A model generated the notes under the pieces. That model did no database searches. It was not told the DNA's origin and saw nothing but the letters and a program-made list of their open reading frames with translations. This document shows positions 52,525 to 62,083 of a stretch of 64,000 nucleotides of DNA, in pieces; the first letter of the stretch is position 1, and each line of letters starts with the position of its first letter. The DNA is taken from positions 62,001-126,000 of the forward strand of contig JALOCJ010000004.1 in the NCBI GenBank assembly GCA_023227825.1, read 5' to 3'. The position numbers and the translations under genes are program-made. Source of the stretch: Candidatus Cloacimonas sp. (lineage in GTDB: Bacteria; Cloacimonadota; Cloacimonadia; Cloacimonadales; Cloacimonadaceae).

Positions 52525-53226
52525 TTAATAAATTTGAAATTGAGCAGACACAGCTATGGCTGCCGTTTCTGCTCGGGTTACATTTCTGCAAACAGAGATT
52601 GAAAAAATATCCTGTTGTGCAAAGAAAGAGAATTCTTCTTCACTGAAGCCACCTTCAGGACCTATAATAAAACAGGGTTTAATACTCTTTGGTAAATCTG
52701 ATATTCTTTGGGCAGGTCTTTGTTCAGAGCATAAAACAGGTTTCCAGTCCTCTGCAAGAATCGTTTTTACAGCTTCTTTTAAAGGAAGTGGTTCATTAAT
52801 TCTCGGTAACCAGGGATTATCGCATTGTTTTATGGCAGATAGGGCAATGCGTTCAAAACGGGAAACAGTATTTTTAGAAGGAGCTCGCACACTATAATCA
52901 GTTAATAAAGGATAGAATGCAGTAACTCCTAATTCAGTACACTTTTCAATCACTAATTCATCATTCCTGTTTTTCAGAAGGGCAAAAGCAATAGCAAAAG
53001 GTCTTTCCGGGAAAGGAAATTTTTCTATTTTGAAAATTTCAATAACCGCAAGGTCTTTATCAACCTCAGTCAGCTTTCCCTCTGCAATTAATCCGCTCCC
53101 ACTATTCAGTTTAACTATGTCTCCAATTCCTGTTCTCCTAACATTAATCAAATGATGGAATTCCTGTCCTTCAATGATAACATTCTTCTTATCAGAGCTT
53201 AATTCAGGGAGATATATAGACGGCAT
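52525..53226 (-). CDS. rsmE: 16S rRNA m3U1498 methyltransferase RsmE
   Basis: 233 residues: N-terminal PUA-like part (EGQEFHHLINVRRTGIGDIV) and a SPOUT methyltransferase domain with KCTELGVTAFYPLLTDYS, FIIGPEGGFSEEE and VCRNVTRAETAAI (the trefoil-knot SAM site). Modifies 16S U1498. Monocistronic by spacing, about 140 bp after dnaJ. Confidence 0.95.
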   Translation of the reverse strand: MPSIYLPELSSDKKNVIIEGQEFHHLINVRRTGIGDIVKLNSGSGLIAEGKLTEVDKDLAVIEIFKIEKFPFPERPFAIAFALLKNRNDELVIEKCTELGVTAFYPLLTDYSVRAPSKNTVSRFERIALSAIKQCDNPWLPRINEPLPLKEAVKTILAEDWKPVLCSEQRPAQRISDLPKSIKPCFIIGPEGGFSEEEFSFFAQQDIFSISVCRNVTRAETAAIAVSAQFQIY

Positions 53227-53362
53227 AGCTTAACGAAAAACCTTCTTGTTTTGTTCCTACAGAACATTCTCGTTATTATTCTATAAAATATACTTATAGT
53301 CAGCATAAATATTCCTTATCCATATAATACTTAAAATAATGCAGCTGACAACACCTGATAAT

Positions 53363-54520
53363 TTAGGAGAAGTAACTCTTCAATTTGGAAGCAAAGTTTT
53401 TCCCTGGTTTCAGGTCTCTTTTTCGGTCAAATTCTCTTAAGCGGTTATAGAGTTCTGCTTCTTCGCGAGAGAGTTTTGTAGGAATAACTACAATCGTTTT
53501 CACTATTTGATCCCCTCTGGAATAACTGCTATGACCTTGAATTCCTTGACCTTTCAAACGAAATAATCTACCGCTTTGTGTTCCGGGTGGAACTTTCATT
53601 TTAACAGAACCGGTTAAAGTAGGCACAATAATTTCATCGCCTAACACAGCTTGAGATACAGTAATGGGATATTCCAGAATAATGTTATTTCCTTCACGTT
53701 CAAAGAGATCATCCTTTTTTTGATGAATAAGAACAAGAAGGTCTCCTCTGCTGCCTCCTCGGGTTCCTACATTGCCTTGTCCTCTGAACCGAATATATTG
53801 ACCGTCTTCAACTCCCGGCGGAATCTTTATCGGTATTTCCTTAACCGTTCCAATGCGTCCTTCACCGTAACACTTGTTGCATTTATTTTTAATGATATGT
53901 CCTTCTCCATTACAAGTAGGGCATTCTGATATAGTTTGCATCCGTCCGAAAAGTGACTGCCGAATTTGACGAACTTGCCCTGTTCCTTTACAATTAGGAC
54001 AGGTCTCTGTTTTTCCTTCAGCACTTCCGCTTCCTCCACATTTATCACAGGGTTCTTTAATGCCAATTTTAATGGTCTTCTCCACTCCCTTAGCAATTTC
54101 CTGAAGTGACAGAGATAGTTCAATTTGCAGGTCTTCCCCTTTATTGGAACTGCTTGAACTGCGTTGAGTTCTACTTCCGAAACCACCTCCGAAAATTGTT
54201 TCAAAAATACTGCCTAGTCCATCGCCAAAAATATCATTTAGATCGCTACGGTGCATAAATTCTTCCCAAGAGAATCCTGTACCTCCAAATTGATTCTCTA
54301 ATCCGGAATGACCGTATTGATCATATATCTTCCTTTTTTCCTTATCCGATAGAACTTCATAAGCTTCACTTGCTTCTTTGAATTTTTCTTCGGCTTCTTT
54401 ATTATTCGGGTTTTTATCCGGATGAAACTGCATTGCCAGTTTTCGGTATGCCTTTTTTATAGTCGCATCGTCGGCATTTCTATCTACGCCAAGAATTTCG
54501 TAATAATCTCGTTTTGCCAT
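53363..54520 (-). CDS. dnaJ: Chaperone DnaJ
   Basis: 385 residues: J domain with HPD (RKLAMQFHPDKNPNN), Gly/Phe-rich segment, four zinc-binding CxxCxGxG repeats (CDKCGGSG, CPNCKGTG, CPTCNGEG, CNKCYGEG) and the C-terminal substrate domains. Co-chaperone for DnaK. ATG 54520 (MAKRDYYEILG) has GAGAGG upstream, and that site lies in a 9-bp repeat (54531-54557). Separated from dnaK by 168 bp with a long hairpin. Confidence 0.96.
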   Translation of the reverse strand: MAKRDYYEILGVDRNADDATIKKAYRKLAMQFHPDKNPNNKEAEEKFKEASEAYEVLSDKEKRKIYDQYGHSGLENQFGGTGFSWEEFMHRSDLNDIFGDGLGSIFETIFGGGFGSRTQRSSSSSNKGEDLQIELSLSLQEIAKGVEKTIKIGIKEPCDKCGGSGSAEGKTETCPNCKGTGQVRQIRQSLFGRMQTISECPTCNGEGHIIKNKCNKCYGEGRIGTVKEIPIKIPPGVEDGQYIRFRGQGNVGTRGGSRGDLLVLIHQKKDDLFEREGNNIILEYPITVSQAVLGDEIIVPTLTGSVKMKVPPGTQSGRLFRLKGQGIQGHSSYSRGDQIVKTIVVIPTKLSREEAELYNRLREFDRKRDLKPGKNFASKLKSYFS

Positions 54521-54530
54521 TAATAAACCT

Positions 54531-54557
54531 CTCACAGATGTTACTGATTTAACTGAT
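54531..54557 (-). repeat. 9-bp repeat abutting the dnaJ ribosome site
   Basis: On the minus strand ATCAGTTAA, ATCAGTAAC, ATCTGTGAG followed by AGG: three 9-bp units. The final ATCTGTGAGAGG is shared with 51944-51955 and supplies the dnaJ Shine-Dalgarno GAGAGG. Confidence 0.6.
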
Positions 54558-54611
54558 AAAATAAAAACTACTAATTAAAACTCTTATATTCTATCCTTCT
54601 ACTTATTTTAA

Positions 54612-54679
54612 GGATTAGACGGATTAACACGGTTTAAAATATTTAAACTGCGTTAATCCTCTAAAATCGGTCTAATCCG
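54612..54679. repeat. Long hairpin between dnaK and dnaJ
   Basis: GGATTAGAC (54612-54620) pairs with GTCTAATCC (54670-54678), and inside it GGATTAAC-N2-N-GTTTAAA pairs with TTTAAAC-N3-GTTAATCC around ATA (54621-54659). On the plus strand it ends in GTTTTTTT, a terminator shape, but the genes run on the minus strand, where it would be an intercistronic stem able to affect dnaJ mRNA level. Confidence 0.7.
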
Positions 54680-54688
54680 TTTTTTTAA

Positions 54689-56650
54689 TTATTTATCATC
54701 AACAACTTCAAAGTCGGCATCTATAGGACCTTCCTGTTTGGGTTTTTCTTCCTGAGGTCCTTGTTCAGTAAAACCTTCAGAATTAAATCCACTTGCATTG
54801 GGATTGAATCCTTCTCCACCGGTACTTTGTTGCTGTTGCATATTGGCATATATAACCTCACCTAAATGTTGCGCTTTTTTGGCAAGATTTTCTTTTATCC
54901 TGTTTAGTTCTGCTGCCTCAGTTGCTCTTTCCATTTGTTCTTTAGCATTCTTTATTTCCTCTTCCAGTTCGCTTCTTTCGCTGTCGGAAAGTTTATCTCC
55001 ATATTCGCTCAAACTCTTTTCCGTGCTGAAGATTAAGGAATCCAGTTCATTCTTGGTAGCAACGAATTCCTGGCGTTTTTTATCCTCTTCTGAATGCAAT
55101 TCCGCATCTTTAATCATTCTGTCTATATCTTCCTTACTGATGCTTCCAGCCCTATCAATTCTTATGGACTGTTCTTTACCGGTTCCCTTATCTTTAGCAG
55201 AAACATGGAGAATGCCATTAGCATCAATATCAAAGGTAACTTCAATTTGAGGAACTCCTCTGGGAGCAGCCGGAATGCCAACCAGGTCAAAACGCCCTAA
55301 GGATTTATTATCTGCAGCCATAGGTCGCTCACCTTGAAGAACATGAATAGTAACCGCAGTTTGATTATCCGCTGCTGTAGAAAAAACTTCACTCTTCTTC
55401 GTCGGAATAGTTGTATTACGCTCAATCAGTTTAGTCATAACTCCACCTAAGGTTTCAATACCTAAAGATAGAGGAGTTACATCTAAAAGCAGAACATCGC
55501 TTACTTTCTCGTCACCGGAAAGAATAGCACCTTGTATAGCAGCTCCAATTGCTACTACTTCATCTGGGTTCAAACTGCGATTGGGCTTTTTACCAAAGAA
55601 CTTTTCCACGGCTTCCAAAACTGCAGGAATACGTGTGCTGCCTCCAACCAAAAGGACTTCCTGAATATCAGCAGGTTTCAGTTTAGCATCATCTAAGGCT
55701 CTTTGGCAGGGACCTAAAGTCCGATCAACTAAATCAGAAGTTAAACGGTTAAATTCAACTCTGGTTAAATCCAGGTTCAAATGTTTAGGTCCTGTAGCAT
55801 CAGCCGTAATAAAAGGCAGGTTTATATTTGTCGTTAATGTTCCGGAAAGCTCAATTTTAGCTTTTTCTGCCGCTTCTCTTAAGCGTTGCATAGCCATCGG
55901 GTCACGAGATAAATCCATTCCTTCCTGTTTCTTAAATTGTTCCAGAATCCAGTCAATAACCCGCTTGTCAAAATCATCACCACCTAAGTGAGTATCACCA
56001 TTGGTAGATAGAACTTCTACAACGCCTTCGGAAATATCCAGAATGCTGATATCAAAGGTTCCACCACCCAAGTCATAAACAGCTACTTTCTGTTCCTTTT
56101 TATTTTCCATTCCATAAGCAAGAGCAGCAGCTGTGGGCTCGTTAATAATTCTTTTTACATCCAGACCGGCTATGCGTCCTGCATCTTTTGTTGCCTGCCG
56201 CTGATCGTCATTGAAATAGGCAGGAACAGTAATTACTGCTTCCGTTACTTTTTGCCCTAAATATGCTTCGGCAGTTTCTTTCATTTTGGTGAGAATCATC
56301 GCTGATATTTCCTGTGGAGCATAATCCTTATTTTCTACATCAATGTGCACAACTGCCTGATTCTTTAAGCCACGAACAACCTTAAAGGGCACCTGCTGAA
56401 TTTCTTGTGTTACTTCATCGTAACCTCTTCCCATAAACCTTTTTATGGAGAAGACAGTATTTTGGGGATTAGTTATTGCCTGGCGTTTTGCCAATTGACC
56501 GACCAGACGTTGACCATCCTTTGTAAAACCAACTACTGAAGGAGTTGTTCTGCTTCCTTCGGCATTAGTTATAACTACCGGTTTGCCGCCTTCTACAACG
56601 GCAACACAGGAGTTTGTTGTTCCGAGATCAATTCCAATTATTTTTCCCAT
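54689..56650 (-). CDS. dnaK: Chaperone DnaK (Hsp70)
   Basis: 653 residues. ATPase domain with IGIDLGTTNSCVAVVEGG, VYDLGGGTFDISIL and LLVGGSTRIPAVLEAV, linker DVLLLDVTPLSLGIETLGG, substrate domain, lid helices, and the C-terminal EVVDD motif that contacts J proteins. Follows grpE with no gap. Its GGAGG site is in the grpE stop region. Confidence 0.98.
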   Translation of the reverse strand: MGKIIGIDLGTTNSCVAVVEGGKPVVITNAEGSRTTPSVVGFTKDGQRLVGQLAKRQAITNPQNTVFSIKRFMGRGYDEVTQEIQQVPFKVVRGLKNQAVVHIDVENKDYAPQEISAMILTKMKETAEAYLGQKVTEAVITVPAYFNDDQRQATKDAGRIAGLDVKRIINEPTAAALAYGMENKKEQKVAVYDLGGGTFDISILDISEGVVEVLSTNGDTHLGGDDFDKRVIDWILEQFKKQEGMDLSRDPMAMQRLREAAEKAKIELSGTLTTNINLPFITADATGPKHLNLDLTRVEFNRLTSDLVDRTLGPCQRALDDAKLKPADIQEVLLVGGSTRIPAVLEAVEKFFGKKPNRSLNPDEVVAIGAAIQGAILSGDEKVSDVLLLDVTPLSLGIETLGGVMTKLIERNTTIPTKKSEVFSTAADNQTAVTIHVLQGERPMAADNKSLGRFDLVGIPAAPRGVPQIEVTFDIDANGILHVSAKDKGTGKEQSIRIDRAGSISKEDIDRMIKDAELHSEEDKKRQEFVATKNELDSLIFSTEKSLSEYGDKLSDSERSELEEEIKNAKEQMERATEAAELNRIKENLAKKAQHLGEVIYANMQQQQSTGGEGFNPNASGFNSEGFTEQGPQEEKPKQEGPIDADFEVVDDK

Positions 56651-57208
56651 TTATTCCTCCTGGGATTCTTTATTTATTTTTAAACCATTAGAAACCACCA
56701 CCCTAACCGGTCGCAATACTTTACCGTGCATTGTGTAACCATTTTGGATGATGGCAGTAACGGTATTTTCTTCTTGATCACTAGGAATATGAGCCAGGGC
56801 TTCATGAAACTCTGGATTGAAGGGTTCTCCCAGTGCTTCTATTTTTTTTACACCTTCTTTTTCTAGGGCTTTACGGAGTTGCTGTTCAATCATTAGGACT
56901 CCTTTTCCGAAGGGAGTTGATTTTTCTTCTTCACTTCCCTGCTGGATAGCCCGTTCAAAATTATCTAACACATCGCAGATTTCTAAAGCAAACTTCTGCG
57001 TAGCTAATTTAATCCAATCCGCTTTTTCGGATAGGGTTCGTTTGCGGAAGTTCTCAAATTCAGCCATACAGCGCAGGTATTTATCTTCCCATTCCGCTAT
57101 TTCTTTTTCCAATTCTTCTATCTTGTTCGCTTTCGGTTCTTCTGAAACTTCCGTTGTAATTAGTTCATCTTTTCCCAATTCTGGTTCTTTGGGTACTTTT
57201 TTATTCAT
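56651..57208 (-). CDS. grpE: Nucleotide exchange factor GrpE
   Basis: 185 residues: acidic N-terminus, long coiled coil (IEELEKEIAEWEDKYLRCMAE, FENFRKRT), four-helix bundle, then the beta-wing GEPFNPEFHEALAHIPS and VLRPVRVVVSNG. Releases ADP from DnaK. The start overlaps the hrcA stop (ATGA). Confidence 0.95.
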   Translation of the reverse strand: MNKKVPKEPELGKDELITTEVSEEPKANKIEELEKEIAEWEDKYLRCMAEFENFRKRTLSEKADWIKLATQKFALEICDVLDNFERAIQQGSEEEKSTPFGKGVLMIEQQLRKALEKEGVKKIEALGEPFNPEFHEALAHIPSDQEENTVTAIIQNGYTMHGKVLRPVRVVVSNGLKINKESQEE

Positions 57209-58257
57209 CCCTTTTTCTCCTGAGGCACGATCATTCCGCGCCTTGTTGTATTTGTTATAGTTTTTGCTACATCCCTGATAAGAGGAATCAGCTTACGATA
57301 TTCTGTTCTGACAGGTGCTAAAACACCTAAATATCCAGGTATACCAAACACCTCATATTTAGCAAAAATAAGAGCAAAATCCAGCCAGGTACTCTTAGCA
57401 AAGTCCTCACCTAAAACTATATTAACTTCTTTTTCACTTTGATGTTTACGCATCGTATTTAAGAGAAAATCCTGACTTTGCAATAAACTCATAAATTTCA
57501 ATATATTCTCTTTATCATCAAATTCCTTTTGTTCCAGAAAATTAATGCTGCCGTCATAATGAATAAAGAAATCACTTATTTCCATAAATGCTTTATGCAA
57601 TTCAGCCAGAAACCAGCTAATCATACCATCATCAGCATTTTCCTGCATTTCCACTAAAACCCGGTTAGCTATGTCATAAATCTGTAAACCAGCTAGTTCA
57701 TCATTTAAATAACGCACTAATTTCTTTAACTGCAATTCGGTTAATTCATTTTCGCATTTTAAGATAACCGTCTTATCCAAGCCGGAATCTAAGCTCATTA
57801 CAAATATCAGCTTATTTTCTCCTATAGAAAATACATCCAGCTTTGCTAGATAACCACTGGAGACCTCCGGCTCAGCAACAAATGAAAGCTGGTCTGTTTC
57901 CTTAGCTAAATTCTCCATAATATAATACAGAGCTCTGGGTGTATCTTTATAGTTGCGGACCAAAATCTCTCTCAAAAAATCCATTCCTTCATATCTGATC
58001 TTTTCTATTTCCGGTTCAATCAATCTTAAATATTCCCTGTAACCTTTTATTGTAGGAACTCTTCCTGCTGATGTATGTGGCTGGGAAATCAGATTCACTT
58101 TTTCCAACTTCAGCAAGTCCAAACGCAAGGTAGCTGAGGATACATTACATAGATATTTCTCGTTCAGTATCCTGGAAGACACCGGTTCGCAACAGATGAT
58201 GTATTCATCTACCAGTGCTTTAAGGGTCTCGTTTAGTCGTAGCTGATTCTTTTTCAT
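57205..58257 (-). CDS. hrcA: Heat-inducible transcription repressor HrcA
   Basis: 350 residues. Winged-helix N-terminus (LNETLKALVDEYIICCEPVSS, LNEKYLCNVSSATLRLDLLK, SQPHTSAGRVPTIKGYREY), then the GAF-like and inserted domains and a C-terminal GVLAPVRTEYRKLIPLIRDV. It represses its own operon by binding CIRCE, two versions of which lie upstream. ATG 58257 is preceded by GGTGGAG, and a GTG at 58266 is possible. Confidence 0.95.
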   Translation of the reverse strand: MKKNQLRLNETLKALVDEYIICCEPVSSRILNEKYLCNVSSATLRLDLLKLEKVNLISQPHTSAGRVPTIKGYREYLRLIEPEIEKIRYEGMDFLREILVRNYKDTPRALYYIMENLAKETDQLSFVAEPEVSSGYLAKLDVFSIGENKLIFVMSLDSGLDKTVILKCENELTELQLKKLVRYLNDELAGLQIYDIANRVLVEMQENADDGMISWFLAELHKAFMEISDFFIHYDGSINFLEQKEFDDKENILKFMSLLQSQDFLLNTMRKHQSEKEVNIVLGEDFAKSTWLDFALIFAKYEVFGIPGYLGVLAPVRTEYRKLIPLIRDVAKTITNTTRRGMIVPQEKKG

Positions 58258-58277
58258 TGTCTCCACCGTTTTTTTTC

Positions 58278-58361
58278 TTAGCAGTCCAATGAGTAAACTG
58301 CTAATCTAAAGACAATTTAATCAACTTTGGAAAATTGTCAATCTAAAATTGAGAGTGCTAA
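58278..58361 (-). promoter_or_regulatory. hrcA promoter with two CIRCE-like operators
   Basis: Element 1 (58278-58304): TTAGCAGTC-N9-AACTGCTAA, 8/9 and 7/9 matches to the CIRCE arms with the exact 9-bp spacer. Element 2 (58335-58361): TTGTCAATC-N9-GAGTGCTAA, one perfect and one degraded arm (6/9). Read on the minus strand, the degraded arm contains the -35 TTGACA (58336-58341), with TAAATT (58314-58319) 16 bp on. Thus one operator overlaps the -35 and the other sits at the start point. CIRCE consensus is TTAGCACTC-N9-GAGTGCTAA. Confidence 0.75.
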
Positions 58362-58466
58362 AAAATATATTTCCTGTTTCTTCTTTATTTCCCAACACGA
58401 ACCAGTTTTCCTTGACTAAAAACATTATTGCTGATAGTAAGATTTTTTTTCGTTAGAGGAGATAAA

Positions 58467-61013
58467 ATGAAGGAATATAGTAATTTGAAACAGGGTCTGA
58501 CCACAAAGGAAGTGGAAGATAAATTAAGACAGGAAGGGTATAATGAACTACCAGGTTCAAAATCTCGTAATTGGTGTAAATTGATTTGGGATGTAATAAG
58601 TGAGCCAATGTTCATACTGTTAGTTTCCTGTGCTGTTATTTATTTCTTTTTAGGGGATTTGCAAGAGGCAATTGTTTTAACTGCTTCCGTCGTAATTGTT
58701 ATATCTATAGAACTTTTTCAGGAACATAAAACGGAAAAAGCGCTGGAAGCACTGAAGAATCTTTCCAGTCCGCGTGCCTTAGTTATTCGGAATGGAGAAC
58801 AAATCAGAATTCCCGGCAGAGAAGTAGTAACTGATGATTTAATTATTTTAGCTGAAGGGGATAGAATTCCTGCTGATGCTTATATCCTGGAAAATAATTT
58901 ACTTAGCATTGATGAATCTCTTTTAACAGGGGAATCTGTTCCGGTTAGAAAACAGATTTGGGATAAGAAAGAAAAACCAACTAATCCTGGAGGTGATGAT
59001 TTACCTTTTGTTTATTCCGGAACCTTAGTTGTAAGTGGCAGAGGTATAGCACAAGTTTTTGCCACAGGAGAAAGAACCGAACTTGGTAAAATTGGTAAAT
59101 CGCTGGAAACGATTGAAGAGGAAGAGACCCGGTTAAGTAAAGAGACAGCTAAATTAGTTAAATATTTTGCCACTTATGCTTTGCTTATCTGTGCTGTAGT
59201 AGTTATTGTTTTTTATATCACCAGAAAGCATTTAATTAATGCCCTATTAACAGGTATCACTTTAGCAATGTCTGTATTACCGGAAGAATTTCCTGTAGTT
59301 CTAACTGTTTTTATGGCTTTGGGCGCATGGAGAATGTCCAGAAAAAATGTGCTGGTTAGAAGGTTACAGGCAATTGAAAGTTTGGGCTCAGCTACAGTTT
59401 TATGCACTGATAAAACAGGAACAATAACCTACAACAAAATGACCCTGCAAAAAATAGTCAACAACAACGAGAACATAGCTTTAAACCGAACCGCAACTAT
59501 TTCTGAGGCAATTCATAATACTCTCGTTTACAGTGTGTTAGGCAGTATGAGAGAGCCCTTTGATCCAATGGAAAAGGCAATTCATAAGGCTTTAATAGAT
59601 ATAGATTCCTCCGCTTATACGGAGCTGCAAAAATATCAGGAAATAAGAGAATATCCTTTAACAGATGAGCTCCGAGCTATGGCAAAGGTATGGAAAATTC
59701 CTGGTAACCCTAATTACACAATTGCGTTAAAAGGTTCTCCTGAAGCAGTTGTTACACTCTGCAAAATAAATTCGGAAGAAATTAAAACTATAATGAATCA
59801 AGTTTCAGATTTGGCAGAAGAAGGGCTTAGGGTTTTAGCAATTGCCTCTTGTGAATATAAAGCAGATATTTTACCGGAAAAGCTGACTGACTTATCTTTC
59901 CACTATTCAGGTTTAATTGGACTGGCTGATCCAATTAGAGAAACAGTTCCGGGAGCAGTTAAAATATGTTACAAAGCAGGAATCAGAATCATTATGATTA
60001 CTGGTGATTATATTGGAACAGCAAAGGCAATTGGTAAACAGATAGGGTTGAAAAATGTTGATAATGTTATATCGGGTAGTGAATTAGACCATATTTCTGA
60101 TAAAGAATTGGCAGAAAGATGTAAACAGGTATCTATTTTTGCCCGAGTAGTACCCTACCAAAAACTAAGAATTGTGCAAGCACTTAAAGCAAATGGAGAA
60201 ATTGTAGCTATGACAGGAGATGGAGTGAATGATGCTCCGGCTTTAAAAGCTGCCAATATAGGTATTTCTATGGGTTTAAGAGGGACGGATGTAGCGCGTG
60301 AAGCATCGGCTATTGTTTTAACGGATGACGATTTTTCTTCTATTGTAAGTGCAGTAAGAATGGGTAGAAGGATATATGATAACCTGCGTAAGTCCTTCAC
60401 TTATGTATTTTCTTTACATATCCCTATTGCCGGAATGGCAATGATTCCAGCAGCGTTTGCTAATTATCCGATTATTTATTTTCCGGTTCATATCGCTTTT
60501 CTGGAGTTGATAATTGACCCTGCGTGCTCCATAGTTTTTGAAATGGAGAAGGAAGAGGAAAATATTATGGAAAGGCCTCCTCGTTCTGTAGATGAAAGTT
60601 TATTTGGTACAAAAAGGTTAATAATTGGTTCTCTGCAAGGTTTGGGGGTGTTGATATTATTAGTTCTTATGTATTTTTGGGGAATTAATAACGGAATGGG
60701 GGATAATCATTTAAGAGCGCATATCTTTACTACTTTAGTTTTTTCCAATCTGATGTTGATTACTACAAACCGTAGTTGGCAAAAGAACCTTTTTCAGATT
60801 CTCCGTACTCCCAATAAAGGTATGACTTTTTTGTTCTTAGGTGTTTTTGCCATAGTTCTATTGATGATTAAAGTGCCTTCTGTCACCAATATTTTTCACT
60901 TGGAGTCAATGACTTTTATGGAGCTATTTACCTGCTTAGTTTTAGGCAATTTAAGTGTTGCCTGGTTTGAAATATACAAGCTGATTGTAAATAAAAAACC
61001 GGATAAGAAATAA
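58467..61013 (+). CDS. P-type cation-transporting ATPase (P2-type, Ca2+-ATPase-like)
   Basis: 848 residues. N-terminal cation-ATPase domain (GLTTKEVEDKLRQEGYNELP), TGES in SLLTGESVPVRK, phosphorylation motif CTDKTGTITYNKMT, KGSPEAV, and the hinge MTGDGVNDAPALKAANIGI. Helix 4 carries PEEFPVVLTVFMALGAWRM, where SERCA has PEGLP, and helix 6 has LELIIDPACSIVFE. About ten membrane helices. The ion is probably Ca2+, Mn2+ or another divalent, but sequence alone does not decide. ATG 58467 has AGAGGAG upstream. Divergent from hrcA. Confidence 0.9.
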   Translation: MKEYSNLKQGLTTKEVEDKLRQEGYNELPGSKSRNWCKLIWDVISEPMFILLVSCAVIYFFLGDLQEAIVLTASVVIVISIELFQEHKTEKALEALKNLSSPRALVIRNGEQIRIPGREVVTDDLIILAEGDRIPADAYILENNLLSIDESLLTGESVPVRKQIWDKKEKPTNPGGDDLPFVYSGTLVVSGRGIAQVFATGERTELGKIGKSLETIEEEETRLSKETAKLVKYFATYALLICAVVVIVFYITRKHLINALLTGITLAMSVLPEEFPVVLTVFMALGAWRMSRKNVLVRRLQAIESLGSATVLCTDKTGTITYNKMTLQKIVNNNENIALNRTATISEAIHNTLVYSVLGSMREPFDPMEKAIHKALIDIDSSAYTELQKYQEIREYPLTDELRAMAKVWKIPGNPNYTIALKGSPEAVVTLCKINSEEIKTIMNQVSDLAEEGLRVLAIASCEYKADILPEKLTDLSFHYSGLIGLADPIRETVPGAVKICYKAGIRIIMITGDYIGTAKAIGKQIGLKNVDNVISGSELDHISDKELAERCKQVSIFARVVPYQKLRIVQALKANGEIVAMTGDGVNDAPALKAANIGISMGLRGTDVAREASAIVLTDDDFSSIVSAVRMGRRIYDNLRKSFTYVFSLHIPIAGMAMIPAAFANYPIIYFPVHIAFLELIIDPACSIVFEMEKEEENIMERPPRSVDESLFGTKRLIIGSLQGLGVLILLVLMYFWGINNGMGDNHLRAHIFTTLVFSNLMLITTNRSWQKNLFQILRTPNKGMTFLFLGVFAIVLLMIKVPSVTNIFHLESMTFMELFTCLVLGNLSVAWFEIYKLIVNKKPDKK

Positions 61014-61067
61014 ATAACAAAATAGCATAGCGATGTGATATTTATAAAGTTGCGAATTCTGCGTGCT

Positions 61068-61961
61068 TCAAATTATAACTAAGCCATGTCTGATACCGCG
61101 GGTAGAAACAATAAACTTTTCTTTTCCACTGGCTTTCAGTAAAGTCCAATAAATCAAGACAGCAGCCAGCATAATATCGGCACGTTCACTTTCCATTCCG
61201 GGAATTTGTTTACGCTGTTTAATGGTTGTCTGTATATAGAGGTTAATTTGTCTTTCCAATTCCTTTAAGGTTATTTCATAGCCGTCTGCCTCTTCCGGAG
61301 AAGCAATTTTACCTCCGGAAGCAACACAGGCACAGACATAAACCCCTCCCCCAGCACCGATAAAAGTATCCTGAACCATAAAAGATTGGGGTAAATTTTG
61401 GTAAACATTCTTAACTAATTCATCAAAGTCAGCTTGTGAAATGGGATCACTGTGAATATATCTTTTAGTAAAATTCACAGCCCCCACAGGAAAACAGGTT
61501 GCTTTATGGATAAGTCCTTTGTTCCCGTTGATGATTTCTGTGCTGGCTCCTCCACTGTCAAAAATAGTTATTGGTTGTAAGGGTTTTTTAGCACCGCTCA
61601 GCACGCCTTTCCATTCCAAAAATGCTTCCTGTGCTTCATCAATAACAGTTAATTTAATTCCTGTTTCTTTAACAATGCGGTCTACAAATTCCTGTTTATT
61701 AACAGCTTTGCGGATCGCTTCTGTGCCGACAGCGCGTATTTCTTCAATTTTGTAAGTAGAAAATACATTCTCCTGCAAATTTTTTAAAATAGCGATCGTC
61801 CTATCCTGAGCTGTTGAGGAGAGGAAATCTTTTTTATTTAAAGCAGAAGCAAGACGGGTTTGAAATCTTAGGTCTTTCAGGCAAATAAAGTCCTCTCCCC
61901 TCTTTTCTGCAATCAGACATTTGAGGGAATTGGAACCACAATCTATAGCCGCTATTTGCAT
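61068..61961 (-). CDS. Exopolyphosphatase / guanosine pentaphosphatase family protein
   Basis: 297 residues, the short single-domain-pair form of Ppx/GppA (no C-terminal HD part). AAIDCGSNSLKCLIAE (phosphate 1 loop), VGTEAIRKAVNK, catalytic-Glu region IDEAQEAFLEWKGV, TIFDSGGASTEII, and TFIGAGGGVYVCA. Acts on polyphosphate or pppGpp. Which one cannot be told. No Shine-Dalgarno is present. The 32 bases before the start are a GGTTAACG repeat. Confidence 0.88.
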   Translation of the reverse strand: MQIAAIDCGSNSLKCLIAEKRGEDFICLKDLRFQTRLASALNKKDFLSSTAQDRTIAILKNLQENVFSTYKIEEIRAVGTEAIRKAVNKQEFVDRIVKETGIKLTVIDEAQEAFLEWKGVLSGAKKPLQPITIFDSGGASTEIINGNKGLIHKATCFPVGAVNFTKRYIHSDPISQADFDELVKNVYQNLPQSFMVQDTFIGAGGGVYVCACVASGGKIASPEEADGYEITLKELERQINLYIQTTIKQRKQIPGMESERADIMLAAVLIYWTLLKASGKEKFIVSTRGIRHGLVII

Positions 61962-61963
61962 AA

Positions 61964-61995
61964 GGTTAACGGGTTAACGGGTTAACAGGTTAACA
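61964..61995. repeat. 8-bp microsatellite GGTTAACG x4 at the ppx start
   Basis: Four units (61964, 61972, 61980, 61988) of GGTTAACG/A, each containing the palindrome GTTAAC, beginning two bases upstream of the ppx/gppA start codon (minus strand). It replaces a recognisable ribosome site. Confidence 0.85.
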
Positions 61996-62083
61996 AGTGA
62001 AGTGGCAATCCGTTAAAACAGTTTTTCTTTGCTGCTTGCATAAATTTCCCCGGGTTCATTTTGACAATCCTGTATTCCATAAA

